Shown here piece after piece: positions 1-10,812 of a stretch of 64,000 nucleotides of DNA. Numbering within the stretch: the stretch's first letter is position 1; each line of letters opens with the position of its first letter. The position numbers and the translations under genes were made by a program. The notes below the pieces were generated by a model that did not search any database, was not told where the DNA came from, and saw only the letters and a program-made list of their open reading frames with translations. The stretch is from Pseudomonas mendocina (GTDB lineage: Bacteria; Pseudomonadota; Gammaproteobacteria; Pseudomonadales; Pseudomonadaceae): the NCBI RefSeq assembly GCF_900636545.1, contig NZ_LR134290.1:2604001-2668000 (forward strand). The letters are read 5' to 3'.

Positions 1-1
1 G

Positions 2-259
2 GTCAGCGTGCCAGGCGTCTATGCCGGTTTCATCCACGGCTTTCTGTTTGGCGATGCCTTCGACAAGGGGCTGACCTTCAAGATGGGCCAGACCCATGTC
101 CACCCGCTGCTGCCCACGCTACTGGAACACATCCAGCGTGGCGACCTGAACCCGGAAATCATCATCAGTCATCGCATGCCGCTGGCCGAGGCGGCTGAAG
201 GCTATCGCCTGTTCGACTCGCGCCGCGATCAGTGCCGCAAGGTGATTCTGCGGCCCTGA
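2..259 (+). CDS. Zinc-dependent alcohol dehydrogenase, C-terminal fragment
   Basis: The reading frame is open from the window edge and ends at 259, so only the last 85 residues are seen. The fragment has the GQTHVHP stretch, the IIISHRMPL segment and the terminal [14 protein letters not shown] pattern typical of the C-terminal end of zinc-dependent medium-chain alcohol dehydrogenases of the glutathione-independent formaldehyde dehydrogenase type. The catalytic and zinc-binding N-terminal half lies outside the window, so substrate cannot be judged. It is a different gene from the full-length relative at 19141-20409. Family call is good; specificity is unknown. Confidence 0.75.
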   Translation, partial: VSVPGVYAGFIHGFLFGDAFDKGLTFKMGQTHVHPLLPTLLEHIQRGDLNPEIIISHRMPLAEAAEGYRLFDSRRDQCRKVILRP

Positions 260-295
260 ACCGAGGCTACCAAGCGGCCGCTGGCCCGATTCTCT

Positions 296-324
296 GAACC
301 TTTGGCGTCGGCGAGGCTTTCTAA
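296..324 (+). promoter_or_regulatory. Weak AlgU/RpoE-like promoter candidate (18-base spacer)
   Basis: GAACCT at 296-301 is followed 18 bases later by TCTAA at 320-324, upstream of the DUF2892 gene. The spacer is one base longer than in most similar sites in this window, so this is only a weak candidate. Confidence 0.25.
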
Positions 325-377
325 ATCTCACGGGCGCCGCAATCGGCATTCGTCATGAACCATCAGGAGGAAACGCC

Positions 378-722
378 ATGTCACTGACCCAAAACGTCCA
401 TCGTGTTGAACGTGCCGTATCGCTCGCCACGGGCGCCACTGCCATCGTCGCCGGCGTCTGCCAGGGCGGCACCTCGGGTGTACTCAAGGCCCTTGGCGGC
501 GCCGCACTGCTGCAACGCGGTCTGACTGGCCACTGCGTGGTCAAGGGGCTGATCAGCGACCCCAAGGCCGAGCTGGAATGCCTGCGTGAGCGGGTGGCCG
601 AACTGCGCGCCGCACTGCCGCGCCTGCAGAAGGAAATGGACAGCTTGAAAGGGCGCCAGGAAAACCGGCTGGATCATGCCGTCGAAGAAACGTTCCCGGC
701 CAGCGATCCGATCTCGCCTTGA
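378..722 (+). CDS. DUF2892-type small membrane-associated protein
   Basis: Encodes 114 residues. Residues 1-60 resemble the DUF2892 inner-membrane module (TGATAIVAG then LGGAALLQRGLTGHC). Residues 62-90 form a charged heptad-like helix rich in Leu, Glu and Arg, probably a short coiled coil. The C-terminus carries the motif EETFPASDPIS, which recurs at the ends of small Pseudomonas stress proteins. A strong ribosome-binding site (AGGAGG, 366-371) fixes the start. It precedes the acidic protein/metallothionein pair and may be part of the same stress group. Molecular function is unknown. Confidence 0.8.
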   Translation: MSLTQNVHRVERAVSLATGATAIVAGVCQGGTSGVLKALGGAALLQRGLTGHCVVKGLISDPKAELECLRERVAELRAALPRLQKEMDSLKGRQENRLDHAVEETFPASDPISP

Positions 723-794
723 ACCGAGCGTAAGGGCGATGGCGCATCTGCGCCGTCGCCATGCTTGGCCCATATCGTTCGAAGGAGGCATCCC

Positions 795-1217
795 ATGAAA
801 GACACGACTCCAGGTCCCACCCCGGAACGAATCGATGAACAGGCGCTGGACTTCAGCGATGACGACGACAGCCTTGGCACGGGTGAGCCCTCGTTGCGGC
901 AGTCCGCGCGACCATCGTCCAGCGCCGAGAACGAGATCGGCCTGACCGGCGCCGCGACCCTCGGCGAAAGCGAACACGAGGACAACGTCAGCCTCGACGA
1001 TCTCAGTCCGGACACCCTGATCGACGACAGCGGCGCGCGCTCGCCGCTCGAACGTGGTGGCGACGGTGCCAACGATGAGGAACTGAGCGTGGTCGACGAA
1101 TCGCAGGTCGGCGGTGGCTTTGGCCTCGACGAAGCGGAGCTGGCGCGCTCGGCCCCCATCGACGGCAAGCCCTGGACCGATGAAGTGGTACCTACCGACG
1201 AGGAGCGCAAGCCATGA
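795..1217 (+). CDS. Very acidic, probably disordered protein coupled to metallothionein
   Basis: Encodes 140 residues, strikingly rich in Asp, Glu, Ser and Gly and with almost no aromatic residues. It contains runs such as DFSDDDD and repeated LDDLS/IDDSG units, and no enzyme motif is visible. AGGAGG at 783-788 supports ATG 795 rather than the in-frame GTG at 765. Its stop overlaps the metallothionein start (ATGA, 1214-1217), so the two are probably translated together. Some Pseudomonas homologues carry an 'HPr-related' label in databases as I remember it, but no HPr active-site signature is visible here. An acidic, metal-chelating or osmotic-hydration role is speculation. Confidence 0.75.
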   Translation: MKDTTPGPTPERIDEQALDFSDDDDSLGTGEPSLRQSARPSSSAENEIGLTGAATLGESEHEDNVSLDDLSPDTLIDDSGARSPLERGGDGANDEELSVVDESQVGGGFGLDEAELARSAPIDGKPWTDEVVPTDEERKP

Positions 1218-1414
1218 ACGCACGAACCTGCGCCTGCCCACATTGCGATTGCCCGGTCGAGTCCCGTGAATGGGTGCACGAAGTCGCGGGCGAAGATCTG
1301 CTGTATTGCTGCGAGGCCTGCATGCAGCGACATCCCAAGGGCCTGGTCCAGTGCCAGAGCGCCGGCTGCGATTGCGGCGAGCGCGTGGCGCGTGAACGCG
1401 AGCAGGCTCCCTAG
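1214..1414 (+). CDS. pmtA: Bacterial metallothionein (SmtA/PmtA type)
   Basis: A 66-residue protein with eleven cysteines. The CACPHCDCPV knot at residues 6-15, the central YCCEAC motif followed by His, and a distal C-x4-CDC cluster match the prokaryotic metallothionein family, which binds Zn, Cd or Cu through Cys and His thiolate clusters in the cytosol. Its start overlaps the stop of the acidic protein gene by four bases. A metallothionein is also found in the P. aeruginosa glycogen/trehalose stress region, so the context agrees. The last ten residues (REREQAP end) are short compared with relatives that extend further. Confidence 0.88.
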   Translation: MNARTCACPHCDCPVESREWVHEVAGEDLLYCCEACMQRHPKGLVQCQSAGCDCGERVAREREQAP

Positions 1415-1449
1415 GCGCTAATGCTGTTCACTGGAGGCACGCGTTTGCT

Positions 1450-1475
1450 CCCCTCTCCCATTCATGGGAGAGGGG
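1450..1475. repeat. Inverted repeat, REP-like / bidirectional terminator
   Basis: CCCCTCTCCCAT at 1450-1461 and ATGGGAGAGGGG at 1464-1475 form a near-perfect palindrome, followed by a further purine-rich block to about 1489. It lies between the convergent metallothionein gene and the minus-strand gene at 1523. Sequences of this type are dispersed in many Pseudomonas genomes. It may act as a transcription terminator for both genes. Confidence 0.55.
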
Positions 1476-1522
1476 CTGGGGGAGAGGGCCGAGGGCACTG
1501 ATCGCGTGAACAGCAGCCCCTC

Positions 1523-1903
1523 TCAGGCACTGGCCTTGCGCAGCGCCTGCAACAGTTCTTCCTTGCGCATGCGAGAGCGCCCGGCGATATCCCGCTTGCG
1601 CGCCAAGTCCATCAGCTCGGTCTTGGTCATCGCTTCCAGGCGCTGACCGGGGCGGGGTGTACCTTCGCGAGTAGCGGCTGCACGCCGCGCCGAGGACTTG
1701 CGTGCAGCCTGCTTGCTGGTCGCGCTGGTCGTCTGTCCGGAACCGCCAGCCTTGTCGCCACCGCCGGACTGCTTGTTGACCGTGGCCCAGGCGCGCGCCT
1801 CGGCCTCGTCTTGGGGGACGCCGCGTTCCTTGTAGCTGTCCTCGATGTGTTCGGCCTTGCGCTTCTGCTTGTCGGTGTATTTGTCTTTGCTGCCACGGGG
1901 CAT
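1523..1903 (-). CDS. Basic Rho-N-domain-like protein, stress-associated
   Basis: Encodes 126 residues. The N-terminal part has KDKYTDKQKRKAEHIEDSY and ARAWATVNKQSGGG, a pattern shared with small Pseudomonas proteins related to the ChaB/DUF7218 group. The middle is a Ser/Ala/Arg/Lys-rich linker. The last 40 residues (MTKTELMDLARKRDIAGRSRM followed by KEELLQAL, split across two helices) match the Rho termination factor N-terminal helix-extended-helix fold, a nucleic-acid-binding module. The start at 1903 is supported by GGGAG ten bases upstream; an in-frame extension to 2221 would run into mgtC and is rejected. Possible DNA or RNA binding under stress is inference. Confidence 0.78.
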   Translation of the reverse strand: MPRGSKDKYTDKQKRKAEHIEDSYKERGVPQDEAEARAWATVNKQSGGGDKAGGSGQTTSATSKQAARKSSARRAAATREGTPRPGQRLEAMTKTELMDLARKRDIAGRSRMRKEELLQALRKASA

Positions 1904-1936
1904 GAGCGTTCTCCCGGCTGGTTGTGAGGTAAAGGA

Positions 1937-1963
1937 AGTGAATGCGCCCTGATTAATTGGTTC
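1937..1963 (-). promoter_or_regulatory. AlgU/RpoE-like promoter candidate for the Rho-N-like gene
   Basis: On the minus strand GAACCA (1963-1958) and TCACT (1941-1937) are separated by 16 bases, 34 bases upstream of the start at 1903. The -35 GAAC core and the TC of the -10 agree with the AlgU pattern; the other positions are imperfect. Confidence 0.35.
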
Positions 1964-1993
1964 CCGGTTTCGGATGACCGGCGGCGATTGTTC

Positions 1994-2021
1994 GAACCTC
2001 CAGGCATCAACGTCGCTCAGA
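1994..2021 (+). promoter_or_regulatory. AlgU/RpoE-like promoter candidate for the MgtC-type gene
   Basis: GAACCT at 1994-1999, a 17-base spacer and TCAGA at 2017-2021 lie 29 bases before the start at 2051. It faces away from the similar element for the minus-strand gene, so one short intergenic region would drive both genes. Confidence 0.45.
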
Positions 2022-2050
2022 AGGAAAGCGTCCCAGGAGATCGAACGAAG

Positions 2051-2575
2051 ATGGACATACTCGAACGAATTCTTACCACCCTGATGCAGGAGTTCTCCGA
2101 CCTCGGCCAGGTGGAGCACATCACTCGTGCCACGTTGCGCCTGCTTCTGGCCATGTTCCTTGGCGGGCTGCTCGGCTACGAGCGCGAGGTGATGGGCAAG
2201 GCCGCCGGCATGCGCACGCACATGCTGGTCTGCCTCGGCGCAGCGATCTTCGTCATGGCCCTGGAGCAGGACGGCGCCGAAGCCGATGCAATGAGCCGGG
2301 TGATCCAGGGCATCGCCGCGGGCGTCGGTTTTCTCGGCGCCGGCACCATCCTCAAAGGCCAGAACATTTCCGACGTCAAAGGCCTGACCACCGCAGCCGG
2401 CCTGTGGGCCTCGGCCGCCATCGGCGTGGCGGTCGGCCTCGGGCGCGAGGCCACCGCCGTGCTGTCCACGGTGATTGTGCTGGTGGTGCTACACCTCATG
2501 CCACTGATGGTAGATCCAGGCACCAGAACCAAGCCGGACGACCAGGGCGATGAAAAGCCGGGCGACAGGCGATAA
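2051..2575 (+). CDS. MgtC/SapB family inner-membrane protein
   Basis: Encodes 174 residues with about four hydrophobic segments. The family signature is present: LGGLLGYERE, then GMRTHMLVCLGAA, then GVGFLGAGTILK and GLTTAAGLWASAAIGVAVGLG. MgtC proteins are inner-membrane factors needed at low Mg2+ and, in pathogens, modulate the F1Fo ATPase; homologues outside that setting are poorly defined. The protein lacks the long C-terminal ACT-like domain of Salmonella MgtC and ends in a charged tail. ATG 2051 is preferred over in-frame ATG 1988 because an AGGAG lies just before it and residues 1-21 of the longer form have no family character. Confidence 0.85.
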   Translation: MDILERILTTLMQEFSDLGQVEHITRATLRLLLAMFLGGLLGYEREVMGKAAGMRTHMLVCLGAAIFVMALEQDGAEADAMSRVIQGIAAGVGFLGAGTILKGQNISDVKGLTTAAGLWASAAIGVAVGLGREATAVLSTVIVLVVLHLMPLMVDPGTRTKPDDQGDEKPGDRR

Positions 2576-2607
2576 CCGTCAGCCCGGTGAACGGGCAAAA
2601 ACTGCCT

Positions 2608-2635
2608 GAACTTTTCCCACTGCCTTCGCCTCGGA
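2608..2635 (+). promoter_or_regulatory. AlgU/RpoE-like promoter candidate for the glgE operon
   Basis: GAACTT at 2608-2613 and TCGGA at 2631-2635 are separated by 17 bases, 92 bases before the glgE start. The -35 hexamer is a perfect match to the AlgU consensus. Confidence 0.5.
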
Positions 2636-2727
2636 ATTTCTGACAGGTGCAGCGCTTCGCGCGCTGTCGCAAACCTGCCTGCCCATCCCTTCGAACACGT
2701 CTGCCAGGCGTAGAGGAGCCAGGAAAG

Positions 2728-4710
2728 ATGCCGTCCCCGCAGCATGCCGACCAGACCGTCAGACACGCCATTGCCCAACCCAGAATCGCCATCGAAGCGG
2801 TACAGCCGATCATCGAAGGCGGCCGCTTCGCCAGCAAATGCCTGAGCGGCCGGCCGTTGCCGGTCAGTGCGGTGATATTCAGCGATGGCCATGAGCAACT
2901 GGCCGCTGATCTGCTGTGGCGCGCGGGCGGCGAAGCTACCTGGCAGCGCACGCCGATGCAGGCGCTGGGCAATGATCGCTGGAGCGCAGAGCTGCGCATC
3001 GACCAGCAGGGCCGTGGTGAATTTGCCATCGAGGCCTGGCTGGACGTTTACGCCAGCTTCCGCCAGGAACTGGTGAAGAAGCTCGGTGCGGGTGTGCCGG
3101 TAGAGCTCGAACTGCAGGAGGGCGCGCAGCTGGTCCGGCGTATCGCCGCGCAGGCCCCGGAACCATTGCGTGCCGAGCTTACAGCGCTGATCGAACGCAT
3201 GGAGGCCTCGCAATCGCAGTCTGAACGCGAGGCGGTGTTGATCGATCCTTCGGTCAATGAGCTGATGCGCCGCGCCGAATATCGGCCCCATCTGCTGCGC
3301 ACGGCCAACTACCCGCTGGACGTGGAACGCAACCTGGCCGAGTTCGCCAGTTGGTACGAACTGTTTCCCCGCTCGCTGGGCGAGGAGGGCCGCCACGGCA
3401 CCTTCGCCGACGTGCAGGCGCGCATCCCCGAGATCGCCGCCATGGGCTTCGACGTGCTGTATTTTCCGCCCATCCATCCCATCGGCCGCAGCCATCGCAA
3501 GGGGCCGAACAACAGCCTGAGCGCCGGCCCGGACGACCCCGGCAGCCCCTACGCCATCGGTAGCGAGGAGGGCGGCCACGACGCCGTGCACCCCGAGCTG
3601 GGCAGCCTGGAAGACTTTCGCACGCTGGTGCGCGTGGCCCGTGAACATGGCCTGGAGGTGGCGCTGGATTTTGCCGTGCAGTGCTCGCCCGATCACCCCT
3701 GGCTCGAGCAGCACCCCGGCTGGTTCAGCTGGCGCCCGGACGGCAGCATTCGCCATGCCGAGAACCCGCCGAAGAAGTACGAGGACATCGTCAACGTCGA
3801 GTTCTACGCCGAAGCGGCCATGCCCGACCTGTGGCTGGCATTGCGCGACGTGGTGCTGGGCTGGGTGGAGCAGGGCGTGACACTGTTTCGCGTCGATAAC
3901 CCGCACACCAAGCCGATGCCGTTCTGGGAATGGCTGATCGCCGACGTGCGTGAACGCCATCCCGAGGTGATCTTCCTCTCCGAGGCCTTCACCCGCCCGG
4001 CCATGATGGCGCGCCTGGGCAAGCTCGGCTTCAGCCAGAGCTACACCTACTTCACCTGGCGCAACACCAAGGCCGAGCTGCAGGCCTACTTCGAAGAGCT
4101 TAACCAGCCGCCCTGGCGCGATTGCTACCGGCCGAACTTCTTCGTCAACACGCCGGATATCAATCCCTATTTCCTGCAGCGCAGCGGCCGGCCCGGCTTT
4201 CTCATCCGCGCCGCGCTGGCGACCATGGGCTCCGGCTTGTGGGGCATGTATTCGGGCTTCGAGCTGTGCGAGGCCGAGCCGGTGCCGGGCAAGGAGGAGT
4301 ACTTCGATTCGGAGAAGTACCAGCTGCGCCCACGCGACTACCAGGCCCCCGGCAACATCAACGCCGAGATCACCCGGCTCAACCAGATTCGCCGCGAGAA
4401 CCCGGCGTTGCAGACCCATCTGGGCTTCCAGGCCTACACCGCGTGGAACGACAACATCCTTTACTTCGGCAAGCGCACGGCTGATCTGAGCAACTTCATC
4501 CTGATCGCCATCAGCCTCGATCCGCATCACGCCCAGGAAGCGCACTTCGAACTGCCGCTGTGGGAACTGGGCCTGCCAGACGATGCCTCGCTGGCCGGTG
4601 AAGACCTGATGAACGGCCACCGCTGGACCTGGCACGGCAAGGTGCAGTGGATGCGCATCGAACCCTGGCACCTGCCTTTCGGCATCTGGCGAATCCAGAC
4701 CGCCCGCTGA
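2728..4710 (+). CDS. glgE: GlgE, alpha-1,4-glucan:maltose-1-phosphate maltosyltransferase
   Basis: Encodes 660 residues, the normal GlgE length. GlgE (GH13_3) transfers maltosyl units from maltose-1-phosphate onto growing alpha-1,4-glucan in the cytosol. An N-terminal domain of about 190 residues leads into the GH13 barrel. The nucleophile is Asp390 in LFRVDNPHTKP and the acid/base Glu419 in FLSEAFTRP, very close to the numbering known for Streptomyces GlgE. The DVLYFPPIHPIGRSHRKGPNN block is the usual GlgE active-site region (read as two halves around the PPIHP). The start at ATG 2728 follows GAGGAGCCAGGAAAG; an upstream GTG at 2647 is less likely. It heads the operon with treS-maltokinase and glgB, which supply the substrate and branch the product. 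Confidence 0.95.
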   Translation: MPSPQHADQTVRHAIAQPRIAIEAVQPIIEGGRFASKCLSGRPLPVSAVIFSDGHEQLAADLLWRAGGEATWQRTPMQALGNDRWSAELRIDQQGRGEFAIEAWLDVYASFRQELVKKLGAGVPVELELQEGAQLVRRIAAQAPEPLRAELTALIERMEASQSQSEREAVLIDPSVNELMRRAEYRPHLLRTANYPLDVERNLAEFASWYELFPRSLGEEGRHGTFADVQARIPEIAAMGFDVLYFPPIHPIGRSHRKGPNNSLSAGPDDPGSPYAIGSEEGGHDAVHPELGSLEDFRTLVRVAREHGLEVALDFAVQCSPDHPWLEQHPGWFSWRPDGSIRHAENPPKKYEDIVNVEFYAEAAMPDLWLALRDVVLGWVEQGVTLFRVDNPHTKPMPFWEWLIADVRERHPEVIFLSEAFTRPAMMARLGKLGFSQSYTYFTWRNTKAELQAYFEELNQPPWRDCYRPNFFVNTPDINPYFLQRSGRPGFLIRAALATMGSGLWGMYSGFELCEAEPVPGKEEYFDSEKYQLRPRDYQAPGNINAEITRLNQIRRENPALQTHLGFQAYTAWNDNILYFGKRTADLSNFILIAISLDPHHAQEAHFELPLWELGLPDDASLAGEDLMNGHRWTWHGKVQWMRIEPWHLPFGIWRIQTAR

Positions 4711-4726
4711 ACAACGGAGTAACACC

Positions 4727-6781
<2,055 letters not shown>

Positions 6782-8021
6782 CCGATGCCTTCAGCCTGCC
6801 GCAGTTCAGCCAGCAGGTTCTGCGCCTGCTGCGTGAGCAGGCAGTGCTGCGCAGCGCTGGCGGCGAATTGCAGTTCCGCGCCGAGGCGGCGCTGCTGGCA
6901 CTCGAAGGTATCGACGAGAACGACTTCAAGCTGCTCTCCGCAGAGCAGTCCAACAGCTCGGCGCTGATCGGAGGGCAGGTGCTGCTCAAGCTACTGCGTC
7001 GCGGCTTCGCCGGTATCCACCCGGAAGTGGAGATGGGGCGTTTTCTGACCGATCACGGCTACGCCAACGTCGCACCATTTCTTGGCGAAGTGGTGCGGGT
7101 CGACGAGCAAGGCCAGCCCCATACACTGATGGTGATGCAACGTTATCTGGACAATCAGGGCGACGCCTGGCAATGGACGCTCAACACCCTCGACCGCGCC
7201 ATCCGCGATCAGTTGGCCGGCGGTACCGCCGATCCGGATGTCGATGCGTTGGGCGAACTGCAACAGTTCGCCGGCGTGCTCGGCAAACGCGTCGGCGAGA
7301 TGCACGCGGTACTGGCGCGGCCGGTTGAGAATCCGGACTTCGGTTATCAGCTCAGCGGCGAGCGCGACAGCGCCCACTGGGCCAAATCCATCACGGCGCA
7401 GCTGCAGGAAGCCTTGCAGGCTCTGGCTCGTCAGCGGGACGCCCTGAGCCCGGCGACAGCCGAACAGGCCGACTGGCTGCTGGCCAGGGAGAAATCCTTG
7501 CTGGAAGCCGTCACCCGCCTGGCAACGCAGGCGGCAGGTGGCCTGCGCATACGGGTGCATGGCGACCTTCACCTGGGCCAGGTCCTGGTGGTGCAGGGCG
7601 ATGCCTACATCATCGACTTCGAGGGCGAGCCCAACCGCTCGCTGGAGGAGCGCCGCCAGCGCCACAGTCCGTTCAAGGACGTTGCCGGCATGCTGCGCTC
7701 CTTCGACTACGCGGCCGCGGTAGCCCAGCGCAACGCCGGCGGCGTGGAAGGCGCGGCGGACGCCCAGCAGGTAGTTCGCGACGTGGTGTCACGCTACCGC
7801 GAGCAAGCGTGCAGTGCCTTTCTCGATGCCTATCGTCTGGCCGCCAACGGCCTGCCCCACGAATGGCACGAACGCGAAGGCGAGGGCGCCGCCCTCGACC
7901 TGTTCTGCCTGGAAAAGGCTGTCTATGAAATCGTCTACGAAAGCGGCCACCGCCCCGACTGGATCGATGTCCCGTTGCAGGGGCTGGTGGATCTCGCTAA
8001 CCAATTGCTAGGAGTGCGACC

Positions 8022-10184
8022 TTGAATCAAAACAGAGTGCAGCGCCTGCAGCGCGCCGAAGATGGCGATCCGTTCAGCTTCCTTGGTCCTCACCCGCAGG
8101 GCGACGAGAGCCTGGTGCGAGTCTGGCTGCCCGGTGCCGACGCGGTGGAGCTGCTGGCCAGCGACGGCTCGCCGCTGGGGCGCATGCACTGCAGCGACCC
8201 GCAGGGCCTGTTCGAATTGCAGCTGCCCCAGGCGCAGCGCTACCGCCTGCGCATCCACTGGCCGGGCAGCGTGCAGGAAACAGAAGATCCCTATGCCTTT
8301 AGCCCGCTGCTGGGTGATACCGACCTCTACCTGTTCGCCGAAGGCAACCACCGTCAGCTGTGGCGCTGCCTGGGCTCGGCACCGGTAGAGCATGAAGGCG
8401 TGCCTGGGGTGCGCTTCGCCGTCTGGGCGCCCAATGCGCGGCGGGTGTCGGTGGTTGGCGACTTCAACAGCTGGGACGGGCGCCGCCACCCCATGCGTTT
8501 GCGCTACCCGGCGGGCGTGTGGGAGCTGTTCATCCCGAGGCTGCAGCCCGGCGAATGCTACAAATACGAAATTCTCGGTGAGCACGGTGTGCTGCCGCTG
8601 CGCGCAGACCCCATGGCGCAAGCCACCGAGGTACCGCCGGCCACCGCCTCGAAGGTGCCACAGGATGAAGCCTTTGCCTGGCAGGACCAGCAGTGGATGA
8701 GCGAACGCCAGCAACGCCATGCTCCGCAGGCACCGCTGGCGATCTACGAGCTGCATGCCGGCTCCTGGCAATGGCATAACGATCATGCACCCGACTGGGA
8801 CGAACTGGCAGAACGGCTGATTCCCTACGTGCAGGACCTGGGCTTCACCCATATCGAACTGATGCCGATCATGGAGCACCCGTTCGGCGGTTCCTGGGGT
8901 TACCAGCCGCTGTCGATGTTCGCGCCCACCTCACGCTTCGGCAGCCCGCAACGCTTCGCTGCCTTCGTCGATCGCTGCCACCGCGCCGGCATCGGCGTGA
9001 TTCTCGACTGGGTGCCTGGGCATTTCCCCAACGATGCCCACGGCCTGGCCGAGTTCGACGGCACCGCGCTGTACGAGTACGCGCACCCGTTCGAGGGTTT
9101 TCACCCGGACTGGAACACCTGCATCTACAACCTCGGCCGCACTGAGGTGCACGGTTTCATGCTGGCCAGCGCGCTGTACTGGTTGCGCGAGTACCACGTC
9201 GACGGCCTACGCGTGGATGCGGTGGCGTCGATGCTCTATCGCGATTATTCGCGTGAAGCGGGGCAGTGGATTCCCAACCGCCACGGCGGGCGCGAGAACC
9301 TGGAGGCCATCGAATTCCTCCAGCATCTCAACGAGGTGGTGCGCAACGAAGTGCCCGACGCGTTGATGATCGCCGAGGAATCCACCGCCTGGCCTGGCGT
9401 CAGTCGCCCGGTGCAGCAGGGCGGCCTGGGCTTCAGCCACAAATGGAACATGGGCTGGATGAACGACAGCCTGAGCTATATCCAGCAGGACCCGATGTAC
9501 CGCCTGCACCATCACCACCAGATCACCTTCGGCCTGCATTACGCCTTCTCCGAGCGCTTTATCCTGCCGATCTCCCATGACGAGGTGGTGCATGGCAAAC
9601 GCTCGCTGCTCGGGCGCATGCCCGGTGATCGCTGGCAGCAATTCGCCAACCTGCGCCTGTTCCTCGCCCTGATGTGGAGCCACCCGGGCAAGAAGCTGCT
9701 GTTCATGGGCTGCGAGTTCGGCCAGTGGGGCGAGTGGAACCACGACCAGCAACTGGACTGGTACCTGCTGCAGTACCCGGAGCATGCGGCTGCCCAGGCG
9801 CTGGTACGCGAGCTGAATCGCCTGTACCGCGAAGAACCGGCGTTGCACCGCCTCGATGACCAGGACAGCGGCTTTCAATGGGTTATCGGTGATGACGCGC
9901 GCAACAGCGTGTTCGCCTGGCTGCGCAAGGGCGGCGAGGGCAGCGCGCCGCTGCTGGTGGTGCACAACTTCACCCCGCAGGTGCTCGATGGCTACCGGGT
10001 CGGCGTACCGCACGCTGGCCGCTGGCAGGTGCTGCTCAACAGCGATGAACGCCGCTGGAGCGGTTCGGGCGCTGGCAGCGAGGGTGAGCTGCACACGGAG
10101 CACCTGGCCGCTCACGGCCAGTCCGATTCGTTGAATCTGCAATTGCCGCCGTTGGCGACGCTGATTCTGCGGCCGGCGCAATGA
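8022..10184 (+). CDS. glgB: GlgB, 1,4-alpha-glucan branching enzyme
   Basis: Encodes 720 residues, the usual bacterial length (E. coli 728). It makes alpha-1,6 branches in alpha-glucan. An N-terminal N1 domain and CBM48 ([19 protein letters not shown] near residue 130-150) precede the GH13_9 barrel. Asp399 in [12 protein letters not shown] and Glu452 in [11 protein letters not shown] are the nucleophile and acid/base, and [13 protein letters not shown] carries the third carboxylate. The start is TTG in TTGA, overlapping the maltokinase stop, with GGAG about eight bases upstream. It is the last gene of the GlgE operon. Confidence 0.95.
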   Translation: MNQNRVQRLQRAEDGDPFSFLGPHPQGDESLVRVWLPGADAVELLASDGSPLGRMHCSDPQGLFELQLPQAQRYRLRIHWPGSVQETEDPYAFSPLLGDTDLYLFAEGNHRQLWRCLGSAPVEHEGVPGVRFAVWAPNARRVSVVGDFNSWDGRRHPMRLRYPAGVWELFIPRLQPGECYKYEILGEHGVLPLRADPMAQATEVPPATASKVPQDEAFAWQDQQWMSERQQRHAPQAPLAIYELHAGSWQWHNDHAPDWDELAERLIPYVQDLGFTHIELMPIMEHPFGGSWGYQPLSMFAPTSRFGSPQRFAAFVDRCHRAGIGVILDWVPGHFPNDAHGLAEFDGTALYEYAHPFEGFHPDWNTCIYNLGRTEVHGFMLASALYWLREYHVDGLRVDAVASMLYRDYSREAGQWIPNRHGGRENLEAIEFLQHLNEVVRNEVPDALMIAEESTAWPGVSRPVQQGGLGFSHKWNMGWMNDSLSYIQQDPMYRLHHHHQITFGLHYAFSERFILPISHDEVVHGKRSLLGRMPGDRWQQFANLRLFLALMWSHPGKKLLFMGCEFGQWGEWNHDQQLDWYLLQYPEHAAAQALVRELNRLYREEPALHRLDDQDSGFQWVIGDDARNSVFAWLRKGGEGSAPLLVVHNFTPQVLDGYRVGVPHAGRWQVLLNSDERRWSGSGAGSEGELHTEHLAAHGQSDSLNLQLPPLATLILRPAQ

Positions 10185-10275
10185 GCCTCGCCGCTGAAGC
10201 GCCTCCCACAGAGACCGAGATGTGCCTTGGCAGTGATGATTCTGCTCCGGCCAACAAGGCCCCGGACTTGTAGCC

Positions 10276-10313
10276 GGAGGGGCTTTAACGGCAATCGCGG
10301 CTAAAGCCCCTCC
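10276..10313. repeat. REP-like inverted repeat after glgB
   Basis: GGAGGGGCTTTA at 10276-10287 pairs with TAAAGCCCCTCC at 10302-10313, with a GC-rich 14-base loop. The 12-bp stem, the intergenic position and the AGGGGCTTTA core match the dispersed REP-like elements of Pseudomonas. It lies between convergent glgB and the CBS gene and could stabilise or end both transcripts. Confidence 0.6.
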
Positions 10314-10327
10314 CACCCAGGGTGCGG

Positions 10328-10741
10328 TCAGTGCGCGGAGGTCACGCCGCGCAGCACGGTGTCGTTGGCCATCCGGCTATGTCCGGAGGCGATATTGCCC
10401 AGCGATACCACACCCACCAGGCGCTTCTCGCGGTTGAGCACGGGCAGCCGGCGCACCTGGATATCCGCCATATTGGCAGCTACATGCTCGACGTCCTCGT
10501 CGTCGAAGCAGTAACGCACGTTGCTGCTCATTACCTGACGCACCGGCGTATCCCCGTCAAGGCCTGCGGCAACGGCACGTACGGCAATGTCGCGGTCGGT
10601 GATCATGCCGATCAGGCGGTCGCCTTCATTGATCAGCAGCGCACCGCTGTCGATATCGGCCATCAGCGTGGCGGCCTCGCGAATGCTGCGCTCGGGCTCC
10701 AGGGTGCGAACGTTGCGGGTCATAAGCTTGCTGATTTTCAT
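10328..10741 (-). CDS. Two-CBS-domain protein
   Basis: Encodes 137 residues made of two CBS motifs: MTRNVRTLEPERSIREAAT...GALLINEGDRLIGMITDRDI and VMSSNVRYCFDDEDVEHV...RRLPVLNREKRLVGVVSLGDI-like (here SLGNI). Such stand-alone CBS pairs bind adenine nucleotides and act as small energy-sensing or regulatory proteins; the partner is unknown. Two adjacent ATGs occur; the second (10741) is chosen because AGGAG then sits at the proper spacing. A longer in-frame opening to 10882 overlaps the next gene and has no CBS character. Confidence 0.87.
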   Translation of the reverse strand: MKISKLMTRNVRTLEPERSIREAATLMADIDSGALLINEGDRLIGMITDRDIAVRAVAAGLDGDTPVRQVMSSNVRYCFDDEDVEHVAANMADIQVRRLPVLNREKRLVGVVSLGNIASGHSRMANDTVLRGVTSAH

Positions 10742-10812
10742 CATCGATCTCCTGTTGCAGGTTAGGCGGGCAGATATGCCCAGAACGAACCACCACATCG
10801 AGGCACGGCGGT

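Noticed and set aside
10742..10812. AlgU-like promoter for the CBS gene
   Set aside because: A GAACCG is present on the minus strand but no TC element lies at 16-18 bases.
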